From Magnolia sinica (Eukaryota > Streptophyta > Magnoliopsida > Magnoliales > Magnoliaceae): a DNA stretch of 64,000 nt. The DNA is taken from assembly GCF_029962835.1 (NCBI RefSeq), contig NC_080583.1, positions 72,525,158 through 72,589,157 of the forward strand, given 5' to 3'. A model generated the notes under the pieces. The model saw nothing but the letters and a program-made list of their open reading frames with translations. It was not told the DNA's origin and ran no database searches. Below, in pieces: positions 12,650-24,429 of this stretch (its first letter is position 1; each line of letters begins with the position of its first letter). A program made the translations under genes and the position numbers.

Positions 12650-13700
12650 AACAATCAGATTTCCACCCTCACAATTTCATGTGGTGCGGATCACCTAAGA
12701 CTTGGATCAGTCTCATTTCAGGGCCCAAAGCCTAGAATGATACAACGAATCGGATGGGCAGTGTGGATCGCACATAAACACCAAGGTGGGTCCCACGAGT
12801 GGGACTCCAATTGCTACAAAAAGCGGCAGCCTCTCTGCCAAACTGTTTCCATCTGAGATTCGGATTGGCCTGATTTTTGGGCCCTGGGTTAAAATAACTT
12901 GGCAAACCAGATGAACGGAGCGGATGAAACATATACACTATGGTGGGTCCCGCGACTGGGCCCCACTCCGCGCCCTAGAGTGCGTCCGCCCCAAGCTGGA
13001 CGCCGACAGTGCTGGCTTTTTTTTGTTGCTTAAAAAAAAAAAAAAAACTTTTGGGGCCCGTTTGGGTGATCTGATCTGTCTATTAGATTGATCAGATCAA
13101 TTTGGGTCCGATGAGCCTTGACTTAAGCTAATTTGGATTATCATGGACCCACGGTGAGCGTTGGAATGTTCCGACAGCATGAATTTAATCCTTACAGTGC
13201 GGCCTCTCGAGATTCGGATCTGCCTCATTGTTTGGTCCATGGTCTAAAATGATCTGGAGAATCAGATGGACGGTGTGGATCTAATAAATACATCAATTTG
13301 GGGTCCACGAGTGGGGCACCACTCCCCACGTGTGCAGGTGCTAACGCGAGGGTGGCTGCCAGCCCCACCGTTTCCTGTAGTGTGGTCCATCTGGGAGGTG
13401 GATCAGGTTATTTTTAGGATTCAAGAGTTAAAATAACCTGGAAAAGAAGATGGACGGTGTCGATCAAGAAAATATATCAAGGTGGGTCCCGTGAGTGGGA
13501 ACCTACTCCCCAGCTCGCTGCATGCACACCGTCAGCGACGATAAGCTTAACAGCCCCTTCTGCAACTCGTGGCGTGGCCCACCTGATGGGTGGATCGGCT
13601 TCAATTTTTTGGGCGCATGGAGAAAATGATTTGGCAAAGTGAATGGACGGCGTGGATGAAAAATATGCTCCACGGTGGGACCTACGAACGGGCCCACACG
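12650..13700. repeat. Tandem array of about five half-units of the GGGCCCACC MITE
   Basis: Units near 12660, 12830, 13190, 13365 and 13565 each run in the same order: a ctgtttcc-type block, gtggtccatctgag, a 'ggatc(t/a)gcctcattttt' block, taaaatgatctgg, 'gatggacggtgtggatc', an acatcaaggtgggtccc block and a cgagtgggacc end. Spacing is about 150 to 350 bp. Only the right half of the family is repeated, and always in the same orientation. Confidence 0.6.
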
Positions 13701-13769
13701 GTGGCCCTCGAGGTGCAAGCAGGCACGCTGCGGAAACTGGAAACTGACAATGGGGCGTACTAACAAGCA

Positions 13770-14530
13770 AACAAGTGGTAGACTGAGGGAAAGATGCCTC
13801 GTTTCAACACCGAGGTCTTGGTATCGATCCCTAGTGGGGGTAGCTAACATTGAGGTGTGAACTGATAATGAGGTGTACTAACTAGAGGTGGGCATCAAGT
13901 CCAGTTGGACTGGATTGGGTCCAACTCGACTTGATTCGATTTTTTCAAGAACTTGACTCGGACTCGATTCGATCCGGGACCGAGTCCAATAGGGCTGACT
14001 CGATCCGATCCGAATCCTTGCTGGCCTGACCCGAACCAAGTCCGATTCGATCAGGGAAACCGGACCGAGTCAGATCAAGTTGAGTTTGTCCAGTTGATTT
14101 GGACTGGGCTGAATCAAGATTGGGAGAGAGATGGAGAGAAAGGAGGAGAGAGAAGGAGAGGTGGGAAAGAAGGAGAGAAAGGAGGGGAGAGAAAGAGGGA
14201 GAGAAAGGAGGAGAGATGGGTGAGTGCGGCGCCGTTTGGGTAGAGAAAGAGAAGGGAGGGATTAGGGCTTCGTTCCAGTGAGGCAGGTAGTAAAAAATGA
14301 AAATAAAAAGTATTACTTATATGATACCCAACTGAATCAGATTGGATCCATTTGGATTGGATTGGTCTAGATTGACTACGATCCGATGTATGATCGGATC
14401 TGAGTGGTCCTACTCAAATTGCATCGATCTAGGCCTTTGGTTCAGTTAGGTTCAATTCGGATCGGTTTAGATTCTACCCAGCTCTAGTACTAACAAGCTA
14501 ACAAAAACAAAAAAAAACAAAAACAAAAGG
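13770..14530 (+). mobile_element. tRNA-derived SINE split by a later hAT-like insertion
   Basis: The 5' part (13770..13882) has gtggtagactgagggaaaga (A-box region), gtcttggtatcgatccc (B-box region) and gtgggggtagctaacattg. The 3' tail (14487..14530) continues aagctaacaaaaacaaaa. The interruption is the element at 13883..14486. Confidence 0.75.
13883..14486. mobile_element. hAT-like MITE with perfect 8-bp target duplication
   Basis: Termini TAGAGGTGGGC and, in reverse complement, TAGAGCTGGGT. Flanked by GTACTAAC at 13875..13882 and again at 14487..14494. The interior is rich in gactcgattcgat-type repeats on both sides of a purine-rich GGAGAGAAAGG stretch. There is no transposase, so it is non-autonomous. 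The 8-bp duplication and short terminal repeats fit the hAT superfamily. Confidence 0.85.
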
Positions 14531-14559
14531 CTAGTTTCGGAAATAGATTGGCTACTCCC

Positions 14560-15040
14560 TGCCACCAGCCCAGTGGTTGATGTCGGTGCTTTGTGCCCCC
14601 CACAATGATGTATGCGTTTCATCCATGTTGTTCATCCATTTTTACATATCACTTTAGGGCTTGATCCAAAAAAATAAGAGGGATAAAAGTCTCAAGTGGA
14701 CCACTCCACAGGAAAACAATAGTGATTGGATATTCACCATTAAAATTCTCCTAAGGCCCAATGTACTGTTTATTTGACATCCATTCTATTGATTAGGTCA
14801 TATAGGGAAGAGGAAGGGAAAAAACAAAGATTAGCTTGATTCAAAACTTTTATGGCCCCCAAAAGGTTTTTAGTGGTTGACGCTCATTTAACACTGTTTC
14901 TGTAATGTGGTCCACTTGAGATTTGGATATACCTAATTTTTGGTACCATACCATAAAATGATCTGGAAAAAGAGATGGACGGCATGGATGAAACACATAC
15001 ATCATTGTGCCTGAAAATCATGGTGTTGAGATGGTACGGT
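14560..15040. repeat. GGGCCCACC-family MITE, right end replaced
   Basis: The left end (gattggctactccctgccac) matches the intact element at 40597. The body follows the family order to aacacatacatcattgtg (about 15007), where it joins a sequence shared with the unit at 6330 and 9600 (atggtgttgagatggtacgg) instead of the expected terminal repeat. Confidence 0.6.
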
Positions 15041-15386
15041 ATGAAATTGTTGCCGTATATTTTGTGGGGACCATCTTTATGCATGTGTGATCGTTTAGCT
15101 TTCCTATGTGCTCATTTTAGAGCATGATCCAAAAAATACAGAGTTGTTTGACTTATAGAAGAAATAAATGCCATTGAAAATTAAAAGACAAAGATGATGG
15201 GAAAGAGTCCGTATTCTCCGTTTGTAGCAAAATACGATTTTTGTTTGTTGTTTTATGTTTATTTGTTCACGTCATCCTTAGATCTTTCATGTGCTCATTT
15301 AAGAGCATGTTTTAAAAAATACAAAGTTCTATAGCTTGGAGAAGAAATGAACACCGATGAAAGTTAAAATGAACCTAAAGCTAATA

Positions 15387-15552
15387 AGGATGTGTAACAA
15401 TCACTCAATGAATTCATAATGTCGTAACATCCTATCATGGTGTCCATATAGGGACGTGTATCAATCACTCAACTAATTCATAATGTCGTAACATCCTATC
15501 ATGGTGTCCATATAGGGATGTGTATCAATCACTCAACTAATTCATAATGTCT
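15387..15552. repeat. 64-bp tandem repeat, about 2.6 copies
   Basis: The phrase aattcataatgtcgtaacat recurs with a 64-bp period (tcactc anchors at 15401, 15465 and 15529). Each unit includes atcatggtgtccatataggg. Non-coding. Confidence 0.85.
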
Positions 15553-15741
15553 TGCTGACATAGATGATGGGAAAACACAAATATCAATTTGATCCAAAAC
15601 TTTTGTAGCATGGAGAAGAAATTAACTGTAAGTGTTGAATTTCCCCCATTTCTTATGGGGTGGTCCTCTTGAGCTTTGGATCAACTTTATTTTTGGGCTT
15701 GTGCCTTAAAATTAAGGAAGAAAATAGATGGATGCAAAGGA

Positions 15742-15743
<2 letters not shown>

Positions 15744-15779
<36 letters not shown>
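15744..15779. repeat. (CA)n microsatellite
   Basis: Uninterrupted CA dinucleotide run. The region after it, 15780..16830, is AT-rich with no supportable feature. Confidence 0.95.
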
Positions 15780-15783
<4 letters not shown>

Positions 15784-16829
15784 TGCCCTCACAAATATTA
15801 GTGGAAAATGCCTCATTTTTTAAGTGCCCTCACAAAGTTTAGTGAAAAAAGTCTACTTTTCTTAATTGGAAGACAGTAGCTCCCCTAAAAAGCTTTCTGT
15901 CAACATTAAGTCAGCATAAAAGTAGCAAAATAGTAAATAATAATTATTTATTTACACTTTATTTACTTTGAAAATTAGAAAACAAACAAGCCTTTTATTA
16001 TTGTGTTTTTTATAATAAAAGATATTTTTTGAAAACAAAAATTTATTTTTAATAAGTAAATAAATATATTGATTATTAAAACTTTTCATAAATAAAATAT
16101 ATAGCTAGATGGTAAGAGAATGAATTTTTACTTATGTAACTAGGGTTCAAATCTACCTAATAAAATATTGGAACTTTTTTAGAACTATGTTTTTCTGGCG
16201 CCGGAATTTTAGAATATCTTTTTTTAAAAATAATTTTTAGAATTCCTTTTCTTTACTTCAAATCTTTGATTTTCTTTATTCCTCACTTGGTTTTCTGGAT
16301 CTTTGGCATATGAATTCTTCATTAATGACTTCTAAATTTTCAATTCTTCATTATCTTCTTTTGAGCTCTAAATCTATCCTTTTAAGCATATATTTATAAT
16401 AAACTTCCGAATCATCTCGCATGATAAAAACGTATATACTTAAATCAAATTATCAATTAAATGCCAGAAAAACTAATGTAATTAAAGTGTTAAATACGCA
16501 ATATTTGAGTCACAACACACCCCCTAACCAGCATTTTGCTAGTCTCGAGTAAAACATGTGTGACATAATCTTCAATTCTCGAATTGCAATCCTCTTTTAG
16601 AAAACAATCTTTTGTGTAAACAAGTATGAATAAGTATAATACAAAGGGGTGAGAGCGAAAAATTGAAAACCTAGAGCCGAATCACACGAGCAATTAATCA
16701 AGTAGGTTCTTTATCAATCACTTAAGGGCATAAGTTCATACATCAAGTTTCCAATGTGCTTAGTGAATTTTACTTTGTTAGAGCATAAAATTTGGTTAAA
16801 GAATAAGATTAAAAGAAGAAGAATTGGAG

Positions 16830-17560
16830 AAAGAAAAAGAGCATAGAGGAGAAGACCAGGTGACTTGCGTGGGTCATAAGTTGCGCGGGACCCAAGTTGC
16901 GTGGGTCTACGCAACTCGTCCTGGTTGCACTAAGTTGCATAACTCTCTTCAGGGAATGATGAGTTAGAGATGCGAAGTGGGGTCCATGACACAATATTCA
17001 AGGGCTCATACGTTCAGAAACCTATAAATACCCCCTACCCCCCTCATTTGAGGGATCGGATATTCAGAAGACCAGTGCCTCTGACAGGTATTGCAAACGG
17101 ATAGAGGGAGAGAGAGTGCAAAAGGGCTAGGCCGTGCCACTCCATGCGAGTTGCACGGGTCTGCGCAACTCCATGGCCCGCACAACTTGAGTTGCGCGAG
17201 TATTCTTTGAGGCAACACCATGCTGCATTTTCTCAGGTTTTTTAGGCCGTTTCAGGTGTTTCAAAGGGACTCTAGCAATTTTTCGTCATGTCAATGAGGG
17301 ACTCTAGCACTCCATCATGTCAATGAGGGACGAAGTGTACGGAAAACCCACACAACTCATGTCCTTTGGAAATATGATTGATATGAGCCGAAACTCTGCC
17401 GAAATTTATATTTGGGAAGATTCAATACTTACACTTTTATATTTTCTAAGTTGTTAATCAGGACTCACCTAATCTGCTCCCCTCGCTTCTGGTTGCTCAC
17501 CGGTGTTACGTTCTTGATTTTGAGAGCCATGCGTGGATTACTTTTGTGAAATACACTATC
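16830..17560 (+). other. Possible solo LTR or LTR fragment with TATA box
   Basis: Contains cctataaataccccctacc (TATA-like, about 17021) followed by leader-like DNA, and a cluster of the motif GTTGCGCGGG/GTTGCGTGGG and complements before and after it (gacttgcgtgggtc, agttgcgcgggaccc, agttgcacgggtctgcgcaa). This fits a retroelement U3-R region, but no paired copy, PBS or PPT was found, so the class is a guess. Confidence 0.3.
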
Positions 17561-17639
17561 AATCAGGTACATCATATTTTATCCACCGAATTCAAAAGTC
17601 ATGATCATCCAAAACTCTGGTAATCCATCGTAAGAAAAA

Positions 17640-17960
17640 GTCGTGATGGAATTACTGCCAGCCATTAATTTTGTGGGACCCACCGTGGTGTTTAAACGTC
17701 ATCCAATAATACATTCATCTGATGTGCTTTATGATCAGGACATAAAAGATTTACCTAAAAATCACACCATTCCAAAACTTAGGTGGGACAAATCACATGA
17801 ATCTTTAGGTTTTATGTATAATATCATTGGGGGTAGCTCGCTTTTAAGTGTTGAATTAGCCTGATTTTGCAATCAAGACCCACTTATAGGCGGTGTATGT
17901 AATAAACAGGATGGATTTCATTCACTTTAAGTCATCTCTCCCAAGTTGGTGAAAGGTACC
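17640..17960. repeat. GGGCCCACC-family fragment
   Basis: Contains tgtgggacccaccgtggtg, 'tcatctgatgtgctttatgatc' in part and cgctt/ttaggtgggac phrases shared with 35570..35830. No terminal repeats were identified. Confidence 0.45.
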
Positions 17961-18034
17961 CAGTACGAGTTATGTCCAAGATTGAAAGGAGCTACACCAT
18001 AAGAAACAACTGAGATAAAATATAGGCTATCATC

Positions 18035-18877
18035 GCATGGAATTAGATGGTATTAAGTGGGATGAAACTTCAAATCCCTTTGTTTGAAAAATCATCCCTG
18101 TTTGGTTTATCATAGGTTTCCAACATTGGATCCTATGCATGGAGTACGGAGGGCTAGGGAGGGCTTTCCCCAATTCAACTAGGATTTGCAAAATTCATGG
18201 GATTTTCTCCTAAAAGCATGAGCTAGGAAGTTGGTATGGGAGGTGGGGCCCACCTTGATATTTGTGAGGAATCCACCCCATCCATCTGTTTTACAAGATT
18301 ATTTTAGGGTAAGTGACCAAAAATGAGGTAGATTTAAAACTCAAGTGGGCCACACAAGAGAAAACAGTCAGGATTGAGTGATCACCATTGAAACATTCAT
18401 ATGGCCACAAAATTTTTGTATCACGATAAAGTTTTCTATGTTGTCAGTTCATCCTGATAAGAATGAACTTATAAATGGTTGGGATGACATACAAACATCA
18501 AGGTGGAGCTCCAACGGTAGGAAATTCTTTCCCCTCGTATGGCCCACTTGAGTTTTGGATCTGCTTGAATTTTGGTAGCATGTCCTAAAATGATCTCACA
18601 AAATGGATGGACGGGGTGGATTACTTACAACCATCAAGGTTGGCCCCACCTTACTTCTCACTATAGTTTTCAAACATGATTTTCGAGATTAGTAGTTGTT
18701 TTCCATGTATAACCAAACACTACATGAATCAAAACATGTATTTAATCCCTACATCATATGTGATCCAAACACCAAAGTAAATAGCTCACTCCCATGGCAT
18801 TAAGAGACAATCCACAGACAAGTGCATTTATTGCAAAAAAGCAATTCCATCCCACTTAATACCATCTAATTCCATGC
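18035..18877. mobile_element. Foldback element with perfect 30-bp inverted repeats
   Basis: GCATGGAATTAGATGGTATT plus ten more bases at 18035..18064 is repeated exactly in reverse complement at 18848..18877. Just outside the right arm, accaaacattccc resembles common MITE termini. The interior is largely taken up by a second inverted-repeat element at 18200..18665. No coding sequence. Confidence 0.7.
18200..18665. mobile_element. GGGCCCACC-family MITE nested in a foldback element
   Basis: The left end aggtggggcccaccttgata with ggaatccaccccatccat pairs with the right end atggatggacggggtggatt followed by catcaaggttggccccacct. Inverted repeats are about 80 bp. 18900..19830 beyond it holds only family fragments (for example near 19320..19560). 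Confidence 0.65.
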
Positions 18878-19829
18878 ACCAAACATTCCCTTGGTGGATT
18901 TGTTAAATATGTTAGAGAAGCCTGTACTGGAGTAGAAATATGCTCTCATAAACATCTTCGATTTTGCCTTGATTGGCATAATTTTCGGCTAGGATTTCGT
19001 CAAATCAATCCTACCTTAGTATGACGCGAGATTCTCTTCGGATATTTCTGTTCCAAGGTCGAGGTGGTCATGTCGATTGATCAATCTTATTACCGAGTTA
19101 TAAGCTTGACCGGTTTAGCTCGATAGGCGGGTCCTTCATTGGAGCCCAACTTGGCTTCTTTGATGGTAGATACATCGGTAGCTCGAAGAGATTGCTCTGT
19201 CGATTCTTTGCGCGTGTCTCATATGGCCGGCCAGTTTGGTTTTTCCCATAACATAGACCATTGAAATCTTCTGAAGGCCTAGAAAATTTTTGGACCAAGT
19301 GGCACTCGATCGTGATGAAAATCACCTTATGAATGACTTGGATGATATATAGACCCCATATTGAGACCCATGAAAATTCCAATGATGGGCCTCTCCATAC
19401 CCACTGTTTCTCATGGTATGACTCACTAGAGTCTTGAATCTGTCTCATATATTTTTGTGTTATCATCTTGACATGAATTAGCAAAATAAATGGACAAAGT
19501 GAATTTCATACAAACATCAGTGTAGGCTCCACAGAAACTTGTGTCCGAATCAAATGAAAAGGAAGCAAATGATCAAGTGAATTTGAGAACGAATGGTTTT
19601 GACACTCAACATCACACATGGTACCTCAACGCATGAGAGATCCAAGATTAATTTTCACATGGTGGATCACATATTTATGATTTCTTGGCCCAAAAATCAT
19701 GAGTATGTTCCTATTATATGTCCCACACTTGTACACACAAAATAAGCACCTAAATGGATCAATGGTTTTTATTCAACTTGGAAGTCTGAATTACTTAATG
19801 AATCCACAACTTGACTTTGTTTGGCTAGG

Positions 19830-20265
19830 CATGGTGGGCCGCACCTAATGAATGCGTTGGGGGAACCGCGGAAGCACATAGAGATGAATCTAGGAAAACA
19901 ATCCAATAGCACCAAGCAAACACAAAAAGAACATATCAATTTAACGTGGAAAAATCTTTTCGGGAAAAAATCACGGCACAAAGCGATAGATAATCACTAT
20001 GAAAGTAGAAATTACAAAGAGAAAGTGCTTACCCAATTCGAACAACCTCGAATCTCTCCCTTGCTATACCCTTTGAAACCCTAAGACTATTTAGAAACGC
20101 TCAGAATACCTCCCAATCCAGTTTACACTCATATATATAGCCTTGTAAAGAATCCCAAACGAAATCGGAAACAAATTTTGCAAATCCGATGGATCCGCAA
20201 AATTCTGCGCAAAACTTTCGATGTCATCAAAACTTATCCTTTGATGGCATTGAAGTCGGGTCAAT
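19830..20265 (-). repeat. Left part of an older LTR interrupted by the chromovirus
   Basis: Holds aacgtggaaaaatcttttcg, aaatcacggcacaaag and a CTATACCCTTTGAAACCC segment, phrases typical of copia-type LTR ends read in reverse. Its last bases run into the chromovirus terminus at 20266. The remainder continues at 33104. The outer boundary is uncertain. Copia assignment is by resemblance only. Confidence 0.4.
20100..20265. repeat. 166-bp direct duplication, left copy
   Basis: From ctcagaatacctcccaatcc to gaagtcgggtcaat. It recurs at the same length, and identically as far as I can read, at 32938..33103 on the other side of the chromovirus. It is far longer than the 5-bp target duplication expected of an LTR retrotransposon. 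Confidence 0.9.
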
Positions 20266-21524
20266 TGTCACGCCCCAAACTCGGAGACCGGGCTCACAAA
20301 ATTCCCGATCGCCGAATCCGCCCAGCCTCAGTAGAACCCCATTCTCGGCTCCCAGCGCCCATTCGCCGAGTTCCGATCCTGGGATGCTACAAGGAGGATT
20401 TTGTACATCGTTTGATTCGTAATAAGCATAACCAAAGTCATAACCCACAAACAACAACCAAAAACACCAACACATATACACTAAAATCAAAAACTTTACA
20501 GTTACAATGACCATAAGCGAAATACAATGAAGATAGACCAAAAAACAAAAAGAAGATCAGCCACGCGTCCAAGCCTCGGCGCTGCTCCAACGTCACCCGC
20601 ACGCAACGGTCGTGCATAAGCTTATAGAAAGCTTAGAGGGTGGTGAAAGTGTATGCCCAAGGTGATAATGTAGTCATGCAGTATCAGAGTAATGCGGAAC
20701 AATGCTAAGAATCCCATTAGCCGTAACAAGGCCATGCGGTGCAAAGAATGATGTCGGCCATACCAAGGCCATGCAATGCAAAATGCAAGTCAAGCATACA
20801 AATCCTCATCTAAGTCCACATGTCAATACGGCTCAAATCGGGAATATCACTGGGGTCTAGTACACTCCAAGCCGATTGCCGCCCCATCGCGCGCAATAAG
20901 GTGAGTGGAAAAGACCTCACTATCCGCCTGCCAATATCGAGCCCGGCTCGTCGATAGCGGACCCATTCCTCGAGCTGGTCAGACTCGGCCTAGCATTGCC
21001 CCCTACTCTCGGGCGGGTAAGGCCGCACCCCCTTCCAACCGACCACGACACGGTGGAAAGCGCAACCGTCTGGTAATCGGCACCCAGCGCTCATGCACCC
21101 ACTCGGTCAGACGTTGGAGCAACCTCCTGGTACCATAAGGGTTTAGGGACTTTCACCCAGGATATCTATCGCACCCCATGTAGAAAAGTATTTCGGTATC
21201 CAATCCCGCCAACCACGATGCGTCGTGGAGGCTATGGCCCGATGTCGCTAGGGCGTACGGTAACAATATCACACAATGCAAATGCATGAATCACACTACC
21301 CAGTCATACGGCAATCTCGCGCGTATCGTGCGCTCATGTAGGGCAACACCCCTGTACGGAGCCCCTAAACAATCCGCCAGAAGGCTATGCTATGATCAAG
21401 TCATTTCTCATATCAAGCATACGTATGATGCATATGATCATGAATCATGAAATTAAACATGCTATATAGGATGGATGATGTACATAACGAAGGTAGGCCT
21501 AGACGGCCTACCACGCACGAGCCT

Positions 21525-22035
21525 AACAATGGGCCCTAGGGAAAGTCATAATGCGGACATTTAACCACACTATACTTGCAATGTGGACGTCAAACCACCA
21601 TTGCTCCCAAGGCATAGCCCTGACGTAAACTTCATTACATAAATCATATTGGGATTGTACATTGCAATGGACCTTAGGCACGTCCCATTGGGCCTTAAAT
21701 ACGTCAAATGGGCCATATCATATGGGCCTTGTATTCATCAAGTGGGCCACATCACTGGGCCACACCAATGGGCCTTATGTACATTGCAATGGACTATAAA
21801 CCGTGGGCTTTAGAACGTATCAAATGGGCCTAATCTTATGGGCCTTATGTGTATCAAATGGGCCACACCAATGGGCCCCAAATGCACATCAAATGGGCCT
21901 TAACACATAGGCCCCAATATGTCTTAATGGGCCTTAAACCATGGGCCCTTAATACCTCAAATGGGCCTTGACCCATGGGCCCATAATACATCAAAGTGGG
22001 CCTCAATTATGGGCCATAAGTAATTGAAATGGGCC
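21525..22035. promoter_or_regulatory. Cluster of about 20 TGGGCC motifs in the LTR
   Basis: ATGGGCCTTA, ATGGGCCACACC and similar phrases recur every 15 to 40 bp. TGGGCC/T is known as the plant site II element bound by TCP transcription factors. The density here is far above chance. Whether it acts as a promoter element is inference. The counterpart in the other LTR is 30312..30838. Confidence 0.5.
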
Positions 22036-22057
22036 TCACCCAAATAACTAAAATATT

Positions 22058-22135
22058 TATATATATATATATATATATATATAATAGATTATATTATATA
22101 TATAATATATAAATATATCTAATATTATATATATA

Positions 22136-22181
<46 letters not shown>

Positions 22182-22218
22182 TCTATATATATATATATAA
22201 TATATATATATATATATA
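22058..22218. repeat. (TA)n-rich tract in the 3' LTR
   Basis: Nearly pure TA dinucleotide with short interruptions (atctaat, acatat), ending in acacatacacacacgc. The matching tract in the other LTR is 30859..31020 and differs in length, as expected for slippage. Confidence 0.95.
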
Positions 22219-24286
22219 CACATACACACACGCACCACACAGTGGGCCCACACACTCACACAGTGGGCCCACACACTTATAACAGTGGGCTACGTCCACC
22301 GTCCAGGCGGACGGTGGTGGTCAAACATATACATCCATGTGGGCTCCATGTGGGGCCCACCGTAATGTTGATATGCCATCCAACCCGTTGATAAGGCCAC
22401 ATGGGCCTAGGTGAAGGGTGAAAAGACATTTCACCCTGATCCAAAACTTCTGTGGACCCCAAGGGAATTTCAAAGGTAGAAGTTCCATCCCACTGTTTCC
22501 TTTGATGTGGGCCACCCGAGTCTTGGATCAAGCCGATTTTTGGGGTGGGCCCACGTCAGGTAGTGGCCCACCCGATGAACGGTTGAGATAGCATATAGAC
22601 CTCAAGGTGGGGCCCACGGTTCCAGCCGTGAGGGGCTGCTGGTACGTCCGTCCGCCCGGACGCCGCTGGCGCAGGCAGCGCTGCTGCCTTCTGTTTTTTT
22701 TTTTTTTGAAAAATCAGATTTTACAGGTGGGGTCCACATCTAGTGAATCCACACCGTCCATTGTTCTTCTATGGCTCACTACGAGCAAAACAAGTCCAAT
22801 ATTGGACATATTCCAGTGTACAACCCATCAGGGGAGGTTTCAATGGTGAAAACCACCTTTTGGTATGGTATGGCCCGCCTGAAGGTCTGATGGATCCCTT
22901 CTTTCAGGTCAACGGCTAAAAAGGGCTTGGGAAGGGAATGGATGGTGTGGATTTAATACATACATCAAGGTGGGGCCTACATGAATAGGCCACCCCAAAA
23001 CTTTGGAAAAAGTTGATATTTGTGTTTTTCCCATTTACACGTCCAGCGTCCAGGGACGACGCTGGACTGTCTGGACATTTGAGGTGGGCCTGATCAGGTG
23101 GGCCACCACTGATGAGTGGTGTGGGTAGTACACATATAAGGTGGGCCCCACTCAAATAAAATACTTACTACATGGTGGGGTCCATTCAAGCGGGCCATAC
23201 AACCTTATCATCATACAACAAGATAAAAATAAAATAAAATAAAATAAAACAAAAAGGGAGAGATATAGAGAGTGAGACCGTATGATGGAGGGACCCCGGC
23301 ACTATGGGCCCTCCCTTGCACTAAATCATACATCAAGTGGGTCCCATTACAAGTGGGTCCATGGAATTGAAATCCAACGGTGGAGATCCCTTCTCCACTA
23401 AAATGGATGGTCTAGATGACCCTAAGCATACAAGAAAATAAACATCATGATGGGGTCCATGGAGAATGGCCCCATCATGGAATGATCATGATGATCCAAG
23501 TGGGCCATCGGCCACGTTTTAGGGTCCACAGTGAGATCCAAACCATTGATCGGTTGGCCTCACTTGGCCCATCTTAAAATATCAAAATCTATCCTATCAA
23601 AACACCCACCGCTAGATCTTCTTGCTCCCTTGGCTTCCTTAGTTCCTTGAGCTCCTCTTTGATGGTGGAAGATGAGAAATGGATGGTTGAGATGAGAGAT
23701 GAAGGGGTGGGAAAGGTGGACCTCACAAATAAAATTTTCTCACCATGGGAAGACCATACGTATGGGACTTGCTATGGGAGAGTTTGAATGAGAGAGAGAC
23801 TTGTAAGGGAGAGAGAGAGAGAGAAGGAGATGGGTGATGGAGTGATGGGGGATGGTTTGGGTTGAAAATGGTAAAAAGAGGTATGGTTGTTGTTGAAATT
23901 TGGAAAAGTGGAGTGGTGAGATGGAAAGAATGGTGGACTTTAGTAAAAGGTGGTGATGGGTTGATGTACTTGAGGTATGGGGTGCTTTGATGGTTGATTG
24001 ATGGGACTAATTGTAGAGATTCCCTCGAAATCCAACGCGCGGTGTTTCTTCGAATAAACGCCGATCGGCATCTTCTTGCCCTGGATATCGGTTTGGTGCG
24101 CAAGTCACGCGTTGGAACCGCGGCGACGCTGCGCTATGATATAACCTTCGACCGAGCCGAGCGTCGGTCGCGGGACTGGCTTAGGATCATGCGCAAATAC
24201 CGAATACGGTGCGAAGGTTGCCGGAATTTGACCGGAAGGACCGCGGAAGCTAACGGAACAGTACGGATTAGGACACGGGTCTTACA

Positions 24287-24301
24287 GCTCTCCCCTCCTA
24301 A
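24287..24301 (-). other. Polypurine tract of the chromovirus
   Basis: Minus-strand reading TTAGGAGGGGAGAGC directly precedes the 3' LTR terminus TGTAAGACCC. Position and composition are those of a plus-strand primer. Confidence 0.85.
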
Positions 24302-24429
24302 TAGAAATTTCGTCCTCGAAATTTACACAATCACCGCAACTAGGCAGAACTCAAGAGGGAGAAGAAACATAACATCAATATATAAAATCAGAGATAACAT
24401 ACAACATACAATACAATCAATCATCAAAA

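Larger units (their letters stand above)
20266..24286 (-). repeat. 3' LTR of the chromovirus (complete, 4021 bp)
   Basis: Plus-strand termini are TGTCACGCCCC and GGGTCTTACA, giving TG...CA in both readings. It contains, from the plus-strand left, a GC-rich block, about 20 TGGGCC motifs (21525..22035), a long (TA)n tract, two GGGCCCACC-family segments (about 22250..23160) and a GA-rich block near 23810. The same elements recur in the other LTR, so they were already inside the LTR before transposition. Confidence 0.9.

Noticed and set aside
19098..19484. 128-codon minus-strand open frame
   Set aside because: Composed of GGGCCCACC-family repeat phrases seen at many other places in different frames.
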